In this document: one piece after another, positions 1 to 9,205 of the stretch
How positions within the stretch are numbered: position 1 is the stretch's first letter
How the letters are laid out: the number at the start of each line of letters is the position of its first letter
Origin: Nemopilema nomurai
Lineage: Eukaryota; Cnidaria; Scyphozoa; Rhizostomeae; Rhizostomatidae
DNA: 64,000 nt
NCBI GenBank assembly: GCA_003864495.1
Contig: ML133431.1
Span: forward strand, 1-64,000
Direction of reading: 5' to 3'
Program-made: the position numbers and the translations under genes
The notes under the pieces: model-generated
Databases searched by the model: none
What the model saw: the letters and a program-made list of their open reading frames with translations, nothing else
Told to the model about the DNA's origin: nothing

Positions 1-1550
1 AGATCCAAAAAATTCGTGATTTATTTGCAATTGGCGGAATGACCGCTAAAGAAAAACGTCAATTTAAGATTAACGCTTGATTAAAAGCTAAAAATCACGT
101 TGAACAAAAATTACAACATTTTTTCCAAATCGGTGAAGTAAACAATTCATTATTAAGCATGGTTAATTCCGGTGCAAGAGGAAGCATTTCTAACTTTACC
201 CAATTAGTGGGAATGCGTGGATTAATGATTAATACGAAAGGTGAAACAATTGACACACCAATTAAATCATCATTAATTGAAGGATTAAGTGAATTAGAAT
301 TTTTCATTTCAACTTACGGTGCCCGAAAAGGAATGGTTGATACCGCATTAAAAACGGCCGATTCTGGTTATTTAACACGGCGTTTAGTTGATGCAACACA
401 CGATTTATACACCACTGAAACCGATTGTAAAACCGAAAAATTTTACGAAGTTAGTGCAATTAACGATTATCAAACTGGAACTGAAACTATTCCTTTACGA
501 AGTCGAATTTATGGTCGATTTGCCGCTAGTGATTATTCAACTCCGACGGGAGAAATAATTGTTAAAAAAAATGATTTAATTACGCATCAAATTTCAAAAG
601 CCATCGTTAAAGCCGGTCATTTAAAAGTTAAAATTCGTTCAATTTTAACATGTGAAGTTGTCCGTGGCGTTTGTTGCGTGTGTTATGGATTAAATTTAGC
701 GCGTAACGTTGTTATTAAAAATGGTGAAGCGGTTGGTGTTTTAGCATCACAATCAATCGGTGAACCTGCTACACAGTTAACAATGCGAACGTTCCACACT
801 GGTGGAGTTGCTGATGTTTCTGATATTACACAAGGTTTACCAAGAATTATTGAATTATTTGATGTTGTTGAACCAAAACGGAATCGTAAAGCAATCATTT
901 CACGTGTTCACGGTATGGTTCGTAATATTAGTTTTAATGATAAAACTAATTTACATGAAATTACGGTTTCAGTTGCAGGAAGTAAACGGATTGTTGTCTA
1001 CGAAGCACGCAGTGAATTAACTATTTTAGTCGAAAAATTAGATCAAATTAAACCCGGGCAAGCGTTAACTGATGGGGTGATTGACTTAAAAGCACTTTTA
1101 GCTTTAACACACGATCAAACTTTAATTGCCAACTACATTATTCAAGAAGTACAAAACGTTTATCAAGTGCAAGGAATTGATTTATCTGATAAATACATCG
1201 AAATTGTAATTCGTAAATTACTTTCAAGAGCGATTATTACCGATGCTGGTGATTCGAATTTTATTCGTAATCAAGAAATGGATGTTCATATTTTAAAAAC
1301 AGAAAACCAACGTTTATTAGCTGCAAACAAACAATTAATTAAATTTGAAGTAATTATTTGTGGTTTGAAAACAATTTCATCAAAAGCAACTTCATTTTTA
1401 TCTGCTGCCAGTTTCCAAGAAACGACAAAAGTTTTGATTCAAAGCGCAATCGAAAATCGTACTGATAAATTATACGGATTAAAAGAAAATGTGATTGTTG
1501 GTAATTTAATTCCAGTTGGTTCCGGATATGAAAAAGCCACTGAAGAATAA
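1..1550 (+). CDS. rpoC: RNA polymerase beta' subunit, C-terminal part (left end cut by window)
   Basis: This is the catalytic beta' subunit of RNA polymerase; about 515 residues of its C-terminal part are present, with the first full codon at base 3. The motif MVNSGARGS at 159 and GMRGLM shortly after are followed by the bridge-helix stretch ARKGMVDTALKTADSGYLTR. A cysteine group (CEVV-RGVCCVC, about 650-690) is the usual second zinc site, and TMRTFHTGGVA (about 781-812) marks the trigger-loop region. One TGA codon in the left part is read as Trp. The 3' end overlaps rpiB by 23 bases. Identification is certain; only the N-terminal part is missing. Confidence 0.98.
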
Positions 1551-2007
1551 TCAACTTGTAACTTTAAAACATTTAAAAATTGTAATTGCTTGTGATTTGG
1601 CTGGTTTAACTTTAAAAAACCAATTAATTAAATGATTAAAAACTATTCCGATCACAATCATTGATATTTTGATTAAAACAACAAAACCAGTTGATTATCC
1701 ACAAGTAATTAAGAAAGCCGCCAAACAATTTCAAATTACCAATGCCGATTTTAGCATTTTAATTTGTGGTTCTGGTATTGGTGTTGCAATGGTAGCAAAC
1801 CGTTTTCGTTTTTGAAGAGCGTATCGATTTTGTCAAACCGATTGATCAGGTTTAAAATTAGCACGTGAACATAATAATGCAAACGTAATTACCTTTGGAG
1901 CGCGTTTATTGCATTTTCGAACTGTTAAAAAAGCGATATTAATGTTTTTAACTACCACATTTTCAAATGCAATTCGCCACCAAAAACGAATAAAATTATT
2001 TAGTTAA
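1528..2007 (+). CDS. rpiB: ribose-5-phosphate isomerase B
   Basis: This 159-residue protein of the RpiB/LacAB family would interconvert ribose 5-phosphate and ribulose 5-phosphate in the cytoplasmic pentose phosphate pathway. The sequence shows the family core LKIVIACDLAG near residue 16, the phosphate loop ICGSGIGVAMVAN with the active-site cysteine, and the closing LAREHNNANVITFGAR stretch. The ATG at 1528 lies inside the end of rpoC and adds about 15 residues to the usual start, so initiation could also be further in. It converges on uvrC and overlaps its end by 12 bases. Confidence 0.9.
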
Positions 2008-3597
2008 ATCGGTTTTCACTTTTAATTTTTTAAAATAACGAATCGCATTTAAATGTCCACATTCTTGTAAATAACGTAAAAACATTAATAAATCACTTCC
2101 AACTGGTAAAGATTTTTTTTGATGATTTGATAATAATAAAGATTTTGTTTCATGTTTATCATTTTTAATCAAACCACAAATTTCAAACCGATATAATTTA
2201 TCTTTTAAAGCGTTTTTTGTTCCTTTTAATTGCAAAAATCCACCATCAACTAATAACAAATCGGGTTGATTTTCAATTTTTTCGTAAGTTTTAGTTACAA
2301 TTTCGGCAAAAAATTCTTTTTCGCTTCAATTTTGATTATCTTTTCAAATAAAATAACGATGTTGATTTTTAATTTCTCATCCGTTTAAAAATCGATTCAC
2401 AACTCCAATCACTAAATTGTCTTTATTCAAATACGATAAATCGATAAAATCGATTGTATTTAATTTTTTTAATTTAATCATCACTTTTAAAGCTTGTAAA
2501 GCAATTGTTTTTTGTTGACTTTTTGGTGATTGATGCAAATAATTTTGAATTTTTGATTGACAATTTTCAAACATTAATTGTAAAATATGCAATTTTTTAC
2601 CACGTTGCGGTTTGACAATTTTTAATTGTGGATGTAAATTTTGAAAATTAGTTAATTTTAAATCACGATTAATAATAAGTTCATTCGGTAAAATATGATT
2701 TAAATACATTGATTGTAAATAATTTTCGATCGTTTCGTTACAATTGTCGTTGTACAATTTAGTTCAAAAATGCGTTTGCATTTGTAGTTTACCGACACGA
2801 TAAAAAAAAACTTGAATTAAAATGTGATCATTAATTTGATAATATTGAATAAAATCACGATTAAGATAATCATTAAATTCGACAATTTGTTTGCCGACAA
2901 AATTAATCAAATTATCACGTGTTTTCTTTCATCTTCCGGCTTGTTCAAATTGCATATTAGCACTTGCAATTTTAATTTTTTGATTTAAATTTTTCGTTGC
3001 AAATGCAATTTTACCTTGAAAAAATTTCTTAATGTTTTTTAATTGTTTTTGATAGACTTCAAGTGGAATTTTTTTTCAACATCCACCTAAACACTGTCCA
3101 ATTTGATAATAAATACAAGGTTTATTTTCTTTTTCTAAACGACATTTTTTTAATGGAAATAAATTTTCTAATAAATTTAATAATTGTTTTCCACTGTATT
3201 GATCTGGAAACGGTCCGTAAAAATCACCAACCATTTTTTTTGGCAAATAAATTAAATAATAACGAGGATTTTTATTTTTACTACTAATATAAATATAAGG
3301 ATATCTTCGATCATCTTTTAAAATAACATTATAACGCGGCAAATATTTTTTAATTAGATTTTGTTCAAGAATAAACGCTTCTTTTTCAATATTAGTTAAA
3401 AAAAAATCTCAATTCGTTGTTTGTTTTGCCATCGCTAAAGCGCTACGGTTTTGTGGCCGAAAAAGATGCGTTTTTATTCGCTTGGCAATGTTAATTGATT
3501 TTCCAATGTAAATAACCTCATTTTCACGATTTTTTAAAAGATAACAACCAATTTTGTTGGGAGTTTTTGATAATTTAATAAGAATTTCTTTATTCAT
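1996..3597 (-). CDS. uvrC: UvrABC excinuclease subunit C
   Basis: UvrC makes the two incisions in nucleotide excision repair. The 533-residue protein begins with a GIY-YIG nuclease domain (IGCYLL then EVIYIGKS, residues 16-35), followed by the family stretch KKYLPRYNVILKDDRRYPY, a UvrB-interacting UVR-type helix pair near residue 200 (ASANMQFEQAGRWKK), and the C-terminal RNase H-like nuclease core DLLLVDGGFLQL. Several TGA codons are read as Trp. It is somewhat shorter than the roughly 590-610 residues usual in bacteria. The gene diverges from a small reading frame at 3654 and converges on rpiB. Confidence 0.93.
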
Positions 3598-3635
3598 ACT
3601 TTAATTAGTTTAATTCAGATTAGCGGAAATTAATT

Positions 3636-3641
3636 TATAAT
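3636..3641 (+). promoter_or_regulatory. candidate -10 box TATAAT upstream of the 62-residue frame
   Basis: A perfect TATAAT, followed directly by an overlapping TATACT, lies 12 bases before the ATG at 3654 in the short gap between divergent genes. No convincing -35 box is visible. Such boxes are common by chance in DNA this A+T rich. Confidence 0.35.
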
Positions 3642-3653
3642 ATACTTTATATT

Positions 3654-3842
3654 ATGACAAATTCACTTAAAAAACCACATCTTGATTTATTATTAATTAA
3701 AAAAATTGGTAAATTAGAAGTTAAAGCCCACGCTAAAAAACAATCACAAACACCACCGGTTATTTTAAATAAAAAACCATATAATTGATGAAAACGTTTT
3801 TGTTTGTTTTGCCGAAAATTTATTTTAAAAATCAAGCATTAA
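3654..3842 (+). CDS. small basic hypothetical protein (62 aa)
   Basis: I do not recognise this product. The frame codes for 62 residues, is rich in Lys/Arg, contains two tandem TGA-coded Trp residues (YNWWKRF) and a C-x2-C pair (FCLFCRKF). A TATAAT box lies just upstream, but there is no clear ribosome binding site. It sits between divergent uvrC and the cysteine-rich mini-gene. It may be a real small gene or an open frame by chance; the opposite strand is also open here. Confidence 0.35.
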
Positions 3843-3844
3843 TA

Positions 3845-3853
3845 TGTTAAAAT
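3845..3853 (+). promoter_or_regulatory. extended -10 promoter for the cysteine-rich mini-gene
   Basis: The sequence TGTTAAAAT reads as an extended -10 element (TG, one base, TAAAAT). The identical nine bases recur at 8535, 13050, 31641 and 40696, each time in front of a gene or tRNA that starts a unit. Transcription from here would give a leader of about 50 bases before the ATG at 3912. Confidence 0.55.
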
Positions 3854-3861
3854 ATAACTGT

Positions 3862-3897
3862 TGTGGTTTATCAAATTTATACATTTAAATTTCCACA
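3862..3897 (+). promoter_or_regulatory. leader hairpin abutting the ribosome binding site of the Cys-rich gene
   Basis: TGTGG (3862-3866) pairs with CCACA (3893-3897), and inside it AAATTTA (3873-3879) pairs with TAAATTT (3886-3892) around a six-base loop. A six-base bulge TTTATC sits on the 5' side only. The hairpin ends one base before the GGAGG ribosome binding site at 3899-3903. The shape suggests a leader that could affect access to the ribosome binding site, but no function is shown. Confidence 0.45.
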
Positions 3898-3911
3898 TGG
3901 AGGATAGAGTT

Positions 3912-4010
3912 ATGGATTGTAATTGTTCTTGCTCACAAAAAAACAATTGTTGCTGTTGTAATTGCAGTTGTAACAGTTGTAACTGTTCAAATTCAGCTAA
4001 TTGCAAATAG
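3912..4010 (+). CDS. 32-residue cysteine-rich peptide (12 Cys), metallothionein-like in composition
   Basis: This short frame encodes 32 residues of which 12 are cysteine, the rest mostly Asn and Ser. The cysteines fall as C-x-C-x-C, then a run of four (CCCC), then C-x-C, C-x2-C-x-C and a last one near the end. It has a strong ribosome binding site (GGAGG at 3899, nine bases to the ATG), its own extended -10 promoter and a perfect terminator behind it, which argues that it is a real gene. Cysteine density of this kind suggests metal binding or thiol buffering, but I recognise no family. A leader-peptide role is an alternative, though the gene downstream (rpsJ) has no link to cysteine. Confidence 0.65.
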   Translation: MDCNCSCSQKNNCCCCNCSCNSCNCSNSANCK

Positions 4011-4011
4011 T

Positions 4012-4034
4012 TATATTTTTTGAAAAAAGATATA
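4012..4034 (+). repeat. A/T inverted repeat just after the Cys-rich gene
   Basis: TATATTTTT and the matching AAAAAGATATA arm form a nearly all-A/T hairpin (one G-T pair) that begins one base after the stop codon. It lies between the Cys-rich gene and its terminator. It may be a 3'-end stabiliser or only a chance fold of A/T-rich DNA. Confidence 0.3.
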
Positions 4035-4058
4035 TAGCTAGATTAGTTTTATTGTCAT

Positions 4059-4090
4059 TCCCACTATTAATTTAGTGGGATTTTTTTTTG
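4059..4090 (+). terminator. intrinsic terminator after the Cys-rich gene
   Basis: TCCCACTA (4059-4066) and TAGTGGGA (4073-4080) form a perfect 8-bp stem with a six-base loop, followed at once by nine T residues. It is the clearest Rho-independent terminator in the window and separates the mini-gene from the S10 operon. Confidence 0.85.
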
Positions 4091-4128
4091 TAAAAATTTC
4101 CTTTTTGTGTTAGTATATATTGAAAAGT

Positions 4129-4164
4129 AAACTAAAATTTCTAATCCTAAAAATTAGTTTTTTT
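4129..4164 (+). promoter_or_regulatory. possible attenuator hairpin in the S10 operon leader
   Basis: AAACTAA (4129-4135) pairs with TTAGTTT (4154-4160) and is followed by further T residues, between a candidate -10 box TATATT (4114-4119) and rpsJ. The stem is only 7 bp with a long loop. An S10-leader control point is known in other bacteria, but this fold is weak and could be chance. Confidence 0.3.
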
Positions 4165-4182
4165 ATATTAAAAAAATCAATT

Positions 4183-4494
4183 ATGAACGATCAAAAAATT
4201 AAAATTATTATTTCTGGTTATGAGCACAAAAATGTTGATGAAACCATTAAAAAAATTATTGTTATTGCTCGCTCATTAGGATCAAAGGTTTATGGACCAA
4301 TTCCTTTACCCACCAAAAAAGAAATTTTTACCGTTTTGAGAGGAGTATTTCGTCACAAGGATTCTCGTGAACAATTTCAACGCTCAACTCACAAACGACT
4401 TTTGCTAATCAAGCCCAATTCAAAAACCATGGATTCATTAAGAACCATGCAATTACCAAGTAGTGTTAATTTAATTGTTAAAAAAAGTGATTAA
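4183..4494 (+). CDS. rpsJ: ribosomal protein S10
   Basis: S10 (103 residues) belongs to the head of the 30S subunit and also forms the NusB-NusE antitermination partner. The start MNDQKIKIIISGYEHKNVDE at 4183 matches the family N-terminus; the open frame extends 21 codons upstream to 4120, but those codons cover the leader and are not S10-like. The signature GPIPLPTKKE and the stretch FQRSTHKRLLLIK are intact. It is the first gene of the S10-spc-alpha ribosomal operon. Confidence 0.97.
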   Translation: MNDQKIKIIISGYEHKNVDETIKKIIVIARSLGSKVYGPIPLPTKKEIFTVLRGVFRHKDSREQFQRSTHKRLLLIKPNSKTMDSLRTMQLPSSVNLIVKKSD

Positions 4495-4530
4495 AAACAA
4501 AGAAAAGAACAGAAAAAACAGTATTTAATT

Positions 4531-5208
4531 ATGATCAATAAAGCGTTATTCGGAAGAAAGTTATTTATGGGGCAATTATTTCAAACTAACGGCGAAATAA
4601 TTCCTGTGACATATATAACTGTTCAAACTAATATTGTTAGTCAAGTAAAAACAGTTGCTAAAGATGGTTACAATGCAATTCAAGTAGTTGCCGATTCAAC
4701 ATCAAAATCAGCTAGCAAAAGTCTTACTAATCATTTAGCGAAAATTAATTTTACAAAAAGAGCTTATTTACGTGAAATTCGTACTGATCAAACTTATCAA
4801 TTGAATGATAAATTAACAATTAACCTTTTTAAACCGGGTGATATGATTGATGTAATTGCAATTTCAAAAGGTAAAGGAACAGCTGGTGTTATTAAACGCC
4901 ATAATTTTGGTCGCGGACCAATGAGTCACGGTTCTAAGCACCATCGTGCACCAGGTTCAGTTGGACTCTCACGTCCCGATAAAATTTGAAAAGGGCAACC
5001 ACTTCCTGGTCGAATGGGAAATCAACAAATTACTGTTCGTAATTTGCAAATTGTGAATTGCCTTTCCGATAAAAATATTATTATTGTTAAAGGTTCAATT
5101 CCAGGGATTCGATCTACGCTTGTTAAAATTCGTAATGCTAAACAACCGTCAAAACAATCAAAACCAATTCAATTATTTAATAATTCGCAATCAAAGGAAA
5201 ATAAATAA
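4531..5208 (+). CDS. rplC: ribosomal protein L3
   Basis: L3 (225 residues) is an early-assembly 50S protein near the peptidyl transferase centre. The extended loop region GVIKRHNFGRGPMSHGSKHH, then a TGA-coded Trp and KGQPLPGRMGNQ, is well conserved. The frame would stop at 4989 under the standard code and so is direct evidence for TGA as Trp. It sits in standard S10-operon order between rpsJ and rplD. Confidence 0.97.
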
Positions 5209-5216
5209 CGTTTATT

Positions 5217-5906
5217 ATGAGCTCAGAAAATCAATTATCAAACCCAACCCTTTCAAATAAATCAGCGGTATTATTGGAACAAAATCAAACGTTTGATGCA
5301 AAAAATACCTATGAATTAAAGGAAAACTTTTGAAAAACCGAAGTGAAAAGTATTACTGTTCAAAGCGTTTTAGTTGCCGAACAAGCTGCAAAACGTTTAT
5401 CTAATAGCCATACTAAAAATCGTGCTGAAGTTTCTGGTAGTAATCGTAAACCATGAAAACAAAAAGGAACTGGTCGTGCTCGTCACGGTTCTAAACGATC
5501 ACCAATTTGAGTTGGTGGTGGTGTTACATTTGGGCCAACTAATCAAAAAAATTATCATAAAAAAGTCAACCGTAAAATTTATCGAAAAGTTTTAGCGGGA
5601 ATTTTATCAAATGCTGCGCTTGAAAATCGTATTTTTGTAATAAATCAATCGCTTCAAATGAAAAAACCAGCTACAAAACTTTTAATGCAACAATTCAATG
5701 AATGAAAAATGAATCCAATGCAAGAAAAAATTTTATGAATTGATGTAAAATTTGATAAAAATACTAAATTAAGTGGACAAAATATCGGTAAACTAAAAAT
5801 GACATCAATTGATCAAATTACTGTTTTTGATCTTTTAAAAGCCAATAAACTAATCATTGCTATTGATGTTTTAGCACTTTTAGAAAAGAGATTACTTTTA
5901 TGTTAG
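5217..5906 (+). CDS. rplD: ribosomal protein L4
   Basis: L4 (229 residues) lines the 50S exit tunnel. The tunnel-loop motif is present (RKPWKQKGTGRARHGSKRSP, with TGA as Trp) followed by GGGVTFGPTNQ. It contains five TGA-coded Trp codons, so no long frame appears under the standard code. The N-terminus carries about 20 extra polar residues before the conserved region. Its end overlaps the start of rplW by 7 bases. In other bacteria L4 is the autogenous regulator of this operon; nothing here shows that directly. Confidence 0.94.
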
Positions 5907-6190
5907 CTACTCAAATTCTTATTAAACCGCTTTTAACGGAAAAAAGTCATCAATTACTTAAACAAGAAGTTTATTTGTTTATTGTTCACCCTAATGCAAC
6001 CAAAACCGATGTTAAAAAAGCATTTGAAATTGTGTTTGGTGTAAAAGTTGATAGTGTTAATTTATTGGTTCGTAAACGTAAACCAAAATCTTTGGGTCGT
6101 TACCACGGATTTAAAAAAGCAATTAAAAAAGCTTATATTAAAATTGCTCCGAATCAAAACTTTAATTTTTTGAAAGAAAATGAATGATAA
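5900..6190 (+). CDS. rplW: ribosomal protein L23
   Basis: L23 (96 residues) sits at the tunnel exit and docks trigger factor and SRP. The core IKPLLTEKSHQLL, then VKKAFEIVFGVKVDSVN and the basic KRKPKSLGRYHG, are typical. The last codon is TGA (Trp) directly followed by the TAA stop. The start of the next small frame (6180) lies inside the final codons. Confidence 0.95.
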
Positions 6191-6326
6191 TTTATCTCAA
6201 AATGATTCATCAAAATCAAATGAAAAAACTAATAAGGGTTGATCATTTTTTGAAAGATTTCGTCCTTCAGCTAAAAACACCGTTATCGATCCTGTTTCTG
6301 TTCCAAAAGGAGAATCAAAACAATAA
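6180..6326 (+). CDS. 48-residue hypothetical protein between rplW and rplB
   Basis: This frame begins inside the last codons of rplW and ends in a TAATG overlap with the ATG of rplB, the typical sign of translational coupling on both sides. The product starts MNDNLSQND, has a polar Ser/Asn/Lys-rich N-terminal half, a short aromatic-basic stretch [14 protein letters not shown], and ends PKGESKQ. I know no such gene at this place in the S10 operon. It might be a detached extension of L23 or a separate small ribosome-associated protein; I cannot assign a function. Confidence 0.6.
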
Positions 6327-7171
6327 TGCCAGTTAAAAAGCTTCGTCCGATAAATAATAGTTCACGTAATACAGTTTTAATTGATTACCGTCGGACATTA
6401 ACAACTAAAAAACCCGAAAAAACTTTATTAAAACCATTAAAAAAGTTTGCGGGACGTAATAATCAGGGAAAAATCACGGTTCGTCATCGCGGTGGCGGAA
6501 CACGTAATAAATATCGTGTCATTGATTTTAAACGAAATTTAAAAAATTTAATTGGAACTGTTAAAACAATTGAATATGATCCTAATCGTAACGCTTTAAT
6601 TTCTTTAATTTTTTATCCTAACGGAATTAAACGTTATATTCTGACACCAAAAAAACTCGAAATTAATGATCGTATTGTTAGTAGCGAAAAAGCTGATATC
6701 AAAATTGGTAACGCTTTACCCTTACATAAAATTCCGGAAGGAACTTTAGTTCATAATATCGAACTCCGTCCTTTCCAAGGTGCAAAAATGGTTCGCTCAG
6801 CTGGAAGTTGAGCGCAAATTGCTGGTTTAGATGATACTCAACGTTACATGATTTTAAAATTACCTTCTGGTGAAACACGTAAAATATTAAAAAATTGTTG
6901 AGCAACAATCGGTCAAGTCGGAAATGAAAATTACCGTTTATTAAAATTAGGAAAAGCGGGAAGAACTCGTTGACGTGGCGTAAGACCAACTGTTCGTGGC
7001 GCTGCTATGAATCGTTGTGATCATCCCCACGGTGGTGGTGAAGGTAAATCACCAATTGGTCGTGATGCACCACGAACAAAATGAGGCAAAAAATTCATGG
7101 GTATTTCCACTCGTGATCAGAAAAAATTTTCAAATAAATTAATTTTACGTCATCGAAGACGTAAGAAATAA
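6326..7171 (+). CDS. rplB: ribosomal protein L2
   Basis: L2 (281 residues) is needed for subunit joining and peptidyl transfer. The basic stretch [16 protein letters not shown], the [18 protein letters not shown] region, and the near-catalytic [17 protein letters not shown] with the key histidine are all present. Several TGA-coded Trp residues include one in the conserved PRTKWGKK. It starts in overlap with the 48-residue gene. Confidence 0.98.
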
Positions 7172-7210
7172 CCAAAATTAAGTGTATAATAATAAATAAA
7201 AAAATAAACT

Positions 7211-7480
7211 ATGAGTAGATCAATTAAAAAAGGACCATTTATCGAACTTTCTTTATTAAAAAAAGTCGAAAAAGCAAAAGCAAGTAAAAAACGCCAAGTA
7301 ATTAAAACTTGATCACGTCGTTCGACAATTTTTCCTGAATTTATTGGTTTAACTTTCGCAGTTCATAACGGTAAAAAACATATTCCAGTGTTTGTTACTG
7401 AAACAATGGTTGGTCACAAATTAGGAGAATTTGCGCCAACCCGTAAATTTGGAGGACATGGTGACAACCGTAAAAAATAA
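7211..7480 (+). CDS. rpsS: ribosomal protein S19
   Basis: S19 (89 residues) is a 30S head protein. It starts [12 protein letters not shown] and shows the family run [20 protein letters not shown] and [16 protein letters not shown]. It overlaps rplV by 23 bases. The 39-base gap before it contains TATAATAAT, which could act as an internal promoter but is unproven. Confidence 0.97.
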
Positions 7481-7838
7481 ACCTATCCAAGTGACAGCAC
7501 AATTAAATCGTTTACGAATGGCACCACGTAAAGTAAGACTTGTTTGTGATTTAGTACGTGATTTAAAACCACAAAAAGCATTAGCGGTTTTAAATAATAC
7601 ACCTAAAAAAGCAGCTCCAATTGTTGGTCGTTTAATTTCTTCAGCGATTGCAAACGCCGTTAATAATTTAAGCGCATCTTTTGATTCTTTATTTATTAAA
7701 GCGTTATTTGTAAATGAGGGACGAACTTTAAAACGTTCACGTCCTCGTGGTCGTGGTAGTGCTTTTAAGATCTTGAAACGTTCATCACAAATTAAAATTG
7801 TAATTGGTATTCAAACTAATCAAGAGGGAGGAAAATAA
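7458..7838 (+). CDS. rplV: ribosomal protein L22
   Basis: L22 (126 residues) lines the exit tunnel. I place the start at the ATG at 7458 because it follows a strong GGAGG at 7451; an in-frame ATG nine codons earlier lies inside rpsS without such a site. [19 protein letters not shown] and the loop [17 protein letters not shown] are typical. Confidence 0.95.
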   Translation: MVTTVKNKPIQVTAQLNRLRMAPRKVRLVCDLVRDLKPQKALAVLNNTPKKAAPIVGRLISSAIANAVNNLSASFDSLFIKALFVNEGRTLKRSRPRGRGSAFKILKRSSQIKIVIGIQTNQEGGK

Positions 7839-7842
7839 TTTC

Positions 7843-8496
7843 ATGGGACAAAAGATTAGCCCCTTCGCTCTTCGTTTAGGAATTAATCAGGATTGAATTT
7901 CACGTTGATTTACCGCTAATAATCATCGTCGAAATGCATTGTGAATTAAAGAAGATTATTTAATTCGTAAATTTTTCCAAAACCAACCAACGAACATTGT
8001 TTTATCGAAAGTTGCAATTGAACGTCAAAACACAAAAATTAAAATTTTTTTATATTCATCAAAAATTGGTTATTTTCTCGGTCAAAAAGGCAAAAAATTA
8101 CAATTAATTCAAAAACAAATTCAACGTTTATTAAAAAATCGTAAATACATCATTCGCATTGAATTAATCGAACAAAAAAAACCAGCTCTCAATGCACAAT
8201 TAATTGCAAATGATATTGCAAACCAATTAGTTAATCGTCAAAATTATAAAAAAGTGCAAAAAAACAGTATTCGTTCCGCTTTACGTTTAGGTGCTTTTGG
8301 AATTAAAACCCAAGTTTCTGGTCGTTTAAACGGTGCTGACATTGCTCGTAAAGAAGGTTATAAAGAAGGTAAATTGCCGCTTTCAACTTTTCGTTGCAAA
8401 ATTGATTATGGTTTTGCCGAAGCTTTAACGACTTATGGTCAAATTGGTGTTAAAGTATGAGTTTATTCTGACCAAACAAAATCCCCATCACAATAA
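7843..8496 (+). CDS. rpsC: ribosomal protein S3
   Basis: S3 (217 residues) lies at the mRNA entry site and has helicase activity on mRNA. It starts MGQKISPFALRLGI, has a KH domain whose GxxG loop reads GQKG, and the C-terminal stretch GRLNGADIARKEGYKEGK. It is the last gene before a hairpin and a fresh promoter in front of rplP. Confidence 0.96.
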
Positions 8497-8501
8497 ATAG
8501 G

Positions 8502-8534
8502 AAAAGAGTTTTGTTATTTTCAAAACTTTTTTTA
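8502..8534 (+). terminator. terminator-like hairpin between rpsC and rplP
   Basis: AGTTTTG pairs with CAAAACT around TTATTTT, and the stem extends through A-T and one G-T pair into a run of seven T residues. It sits inside the ribosomal operon directly before an extended -10 element, so it may be a partial terminator or attenuator that lets L16 and later genes be set separately. Confidence 0.55.
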
Positions 8535-8543
8535 TGTTAAAAT
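8535..8543 (+). promoter_or_regulatory. extended -10 promoter before rplP
   Basis: TGTTAAAAT, the same nine bases as at 3845, begins directly after the hairpin T-run and lies about 24 bases before the rplP start. Confidence 0.5.
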
Positions 8544-8566
8544 AAACAAAAAGAGCTAAAAATATT

Positions 8567-8992
8567 ATGTTAATTCCAAAAAAAACCACTTGACGCAAAC
8601 CACATCGCGTTAGTTATGAAGGTAAAGCCAAAGGCGCTAAAACAATTGTGTTTGGTAGTTACGGTTTACAAGCATTAGAAGGTAATTGAATTACCAATAA
8701 TCAAATTGAATCAGCACGGATTGCAATTAATAAAGTGATTAAAAAATATGGTAAAATTTGAATTCGAATTTTTCCCCATTTTGCCAAAACATCAAAACCA
8801 ATTCAAGTTCGAATGGGATCAGGAAAAGGAAATATCGATAAATGAGTTGCCGTTGCAAAACGAGGCACAATTTTATTTGAAGTTGGTGGTGGTGCAAGTG
8901 AAGCACTTTGTAAAGAAGCAATTCGTTTAGCAATTCATAAATTACCATTACGTTGTCGATTTGTGAAGAAAAATGAGGAAAGTTTAGTTTAA
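8567..8992 (+). CDS. rplP: ribosomal protein L16
   Basis: L16 (141 residues) organises the A-site side of the 50S subunit. It reads [20 protein letters not shown], with the family features [36 protein letters not shown] and [17 protein letters not shown]. Five TGA codons are read as Trp. It overlaps rpmC by one base (TAATG). Confidence 0.96.
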
Positions 8993-9177
8993 TGAGTCAA
9001 ATAAATTATCAAACAATGGATCTAAAATCCTTAAAAAATGAATTACATCAAGTTCGTGGCAAATTATTAACTTTACGTTTTCAAATTGCAACTGGTGATA
9101 ATAATGAATATTACAAAGTTTCCCAATTAAAAAAACAAATTGCTCGTATTTTAACTGCGATGAAAAATTTAAAATAA
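8992..9177 (+). CDS. rpmC: ribosomal protein L29
   Basis: L29 (61 residues) is a small two-helix 50S protein at the tunnel exit. The ending VSQLKKQIARILTAMKNLK is characteristic (family: vRr-IARvkTvl). In most bacteria rpsQ follows at once; here three non-ribosomal genes intervene. Confidence 0.92.
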   Translation: MSQINYQTMDLKSLKNELHQVRGKLLTLRFQIATGDNNEYYKVSQLKKQIARILTAMKNLK

Positions 9178-9205
9178 CCTTTTATTAACATTTCAAAATT
9201 AAATA

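Noticed and set aside
95..307. Open frames on the strand opposite rpoC, lepA, pstC-pstA and others.
   Set aside because: They overlap strongly conserved genes, lack ribosome binding sites and show no family likeness; they are shadows of the coding strand.
3912..4090. Cysteine-rich leader peptide with attenuator controlling rpsJ.
   Set aside because: The terminator has no visible anti-terminator partner, a fresh promoter candidate precedes rpsJ, and ribosomal genes have no link to cysteine supply. Kept only as an alternative.
4531..5208. Apparent split of L3 and many other genes into two or more short frames.
   Set aside because: The breaks are TGA codons at conserved Trp positions; reading TGA as Trp joins all of them in one frame, so these are not pseudogenes.
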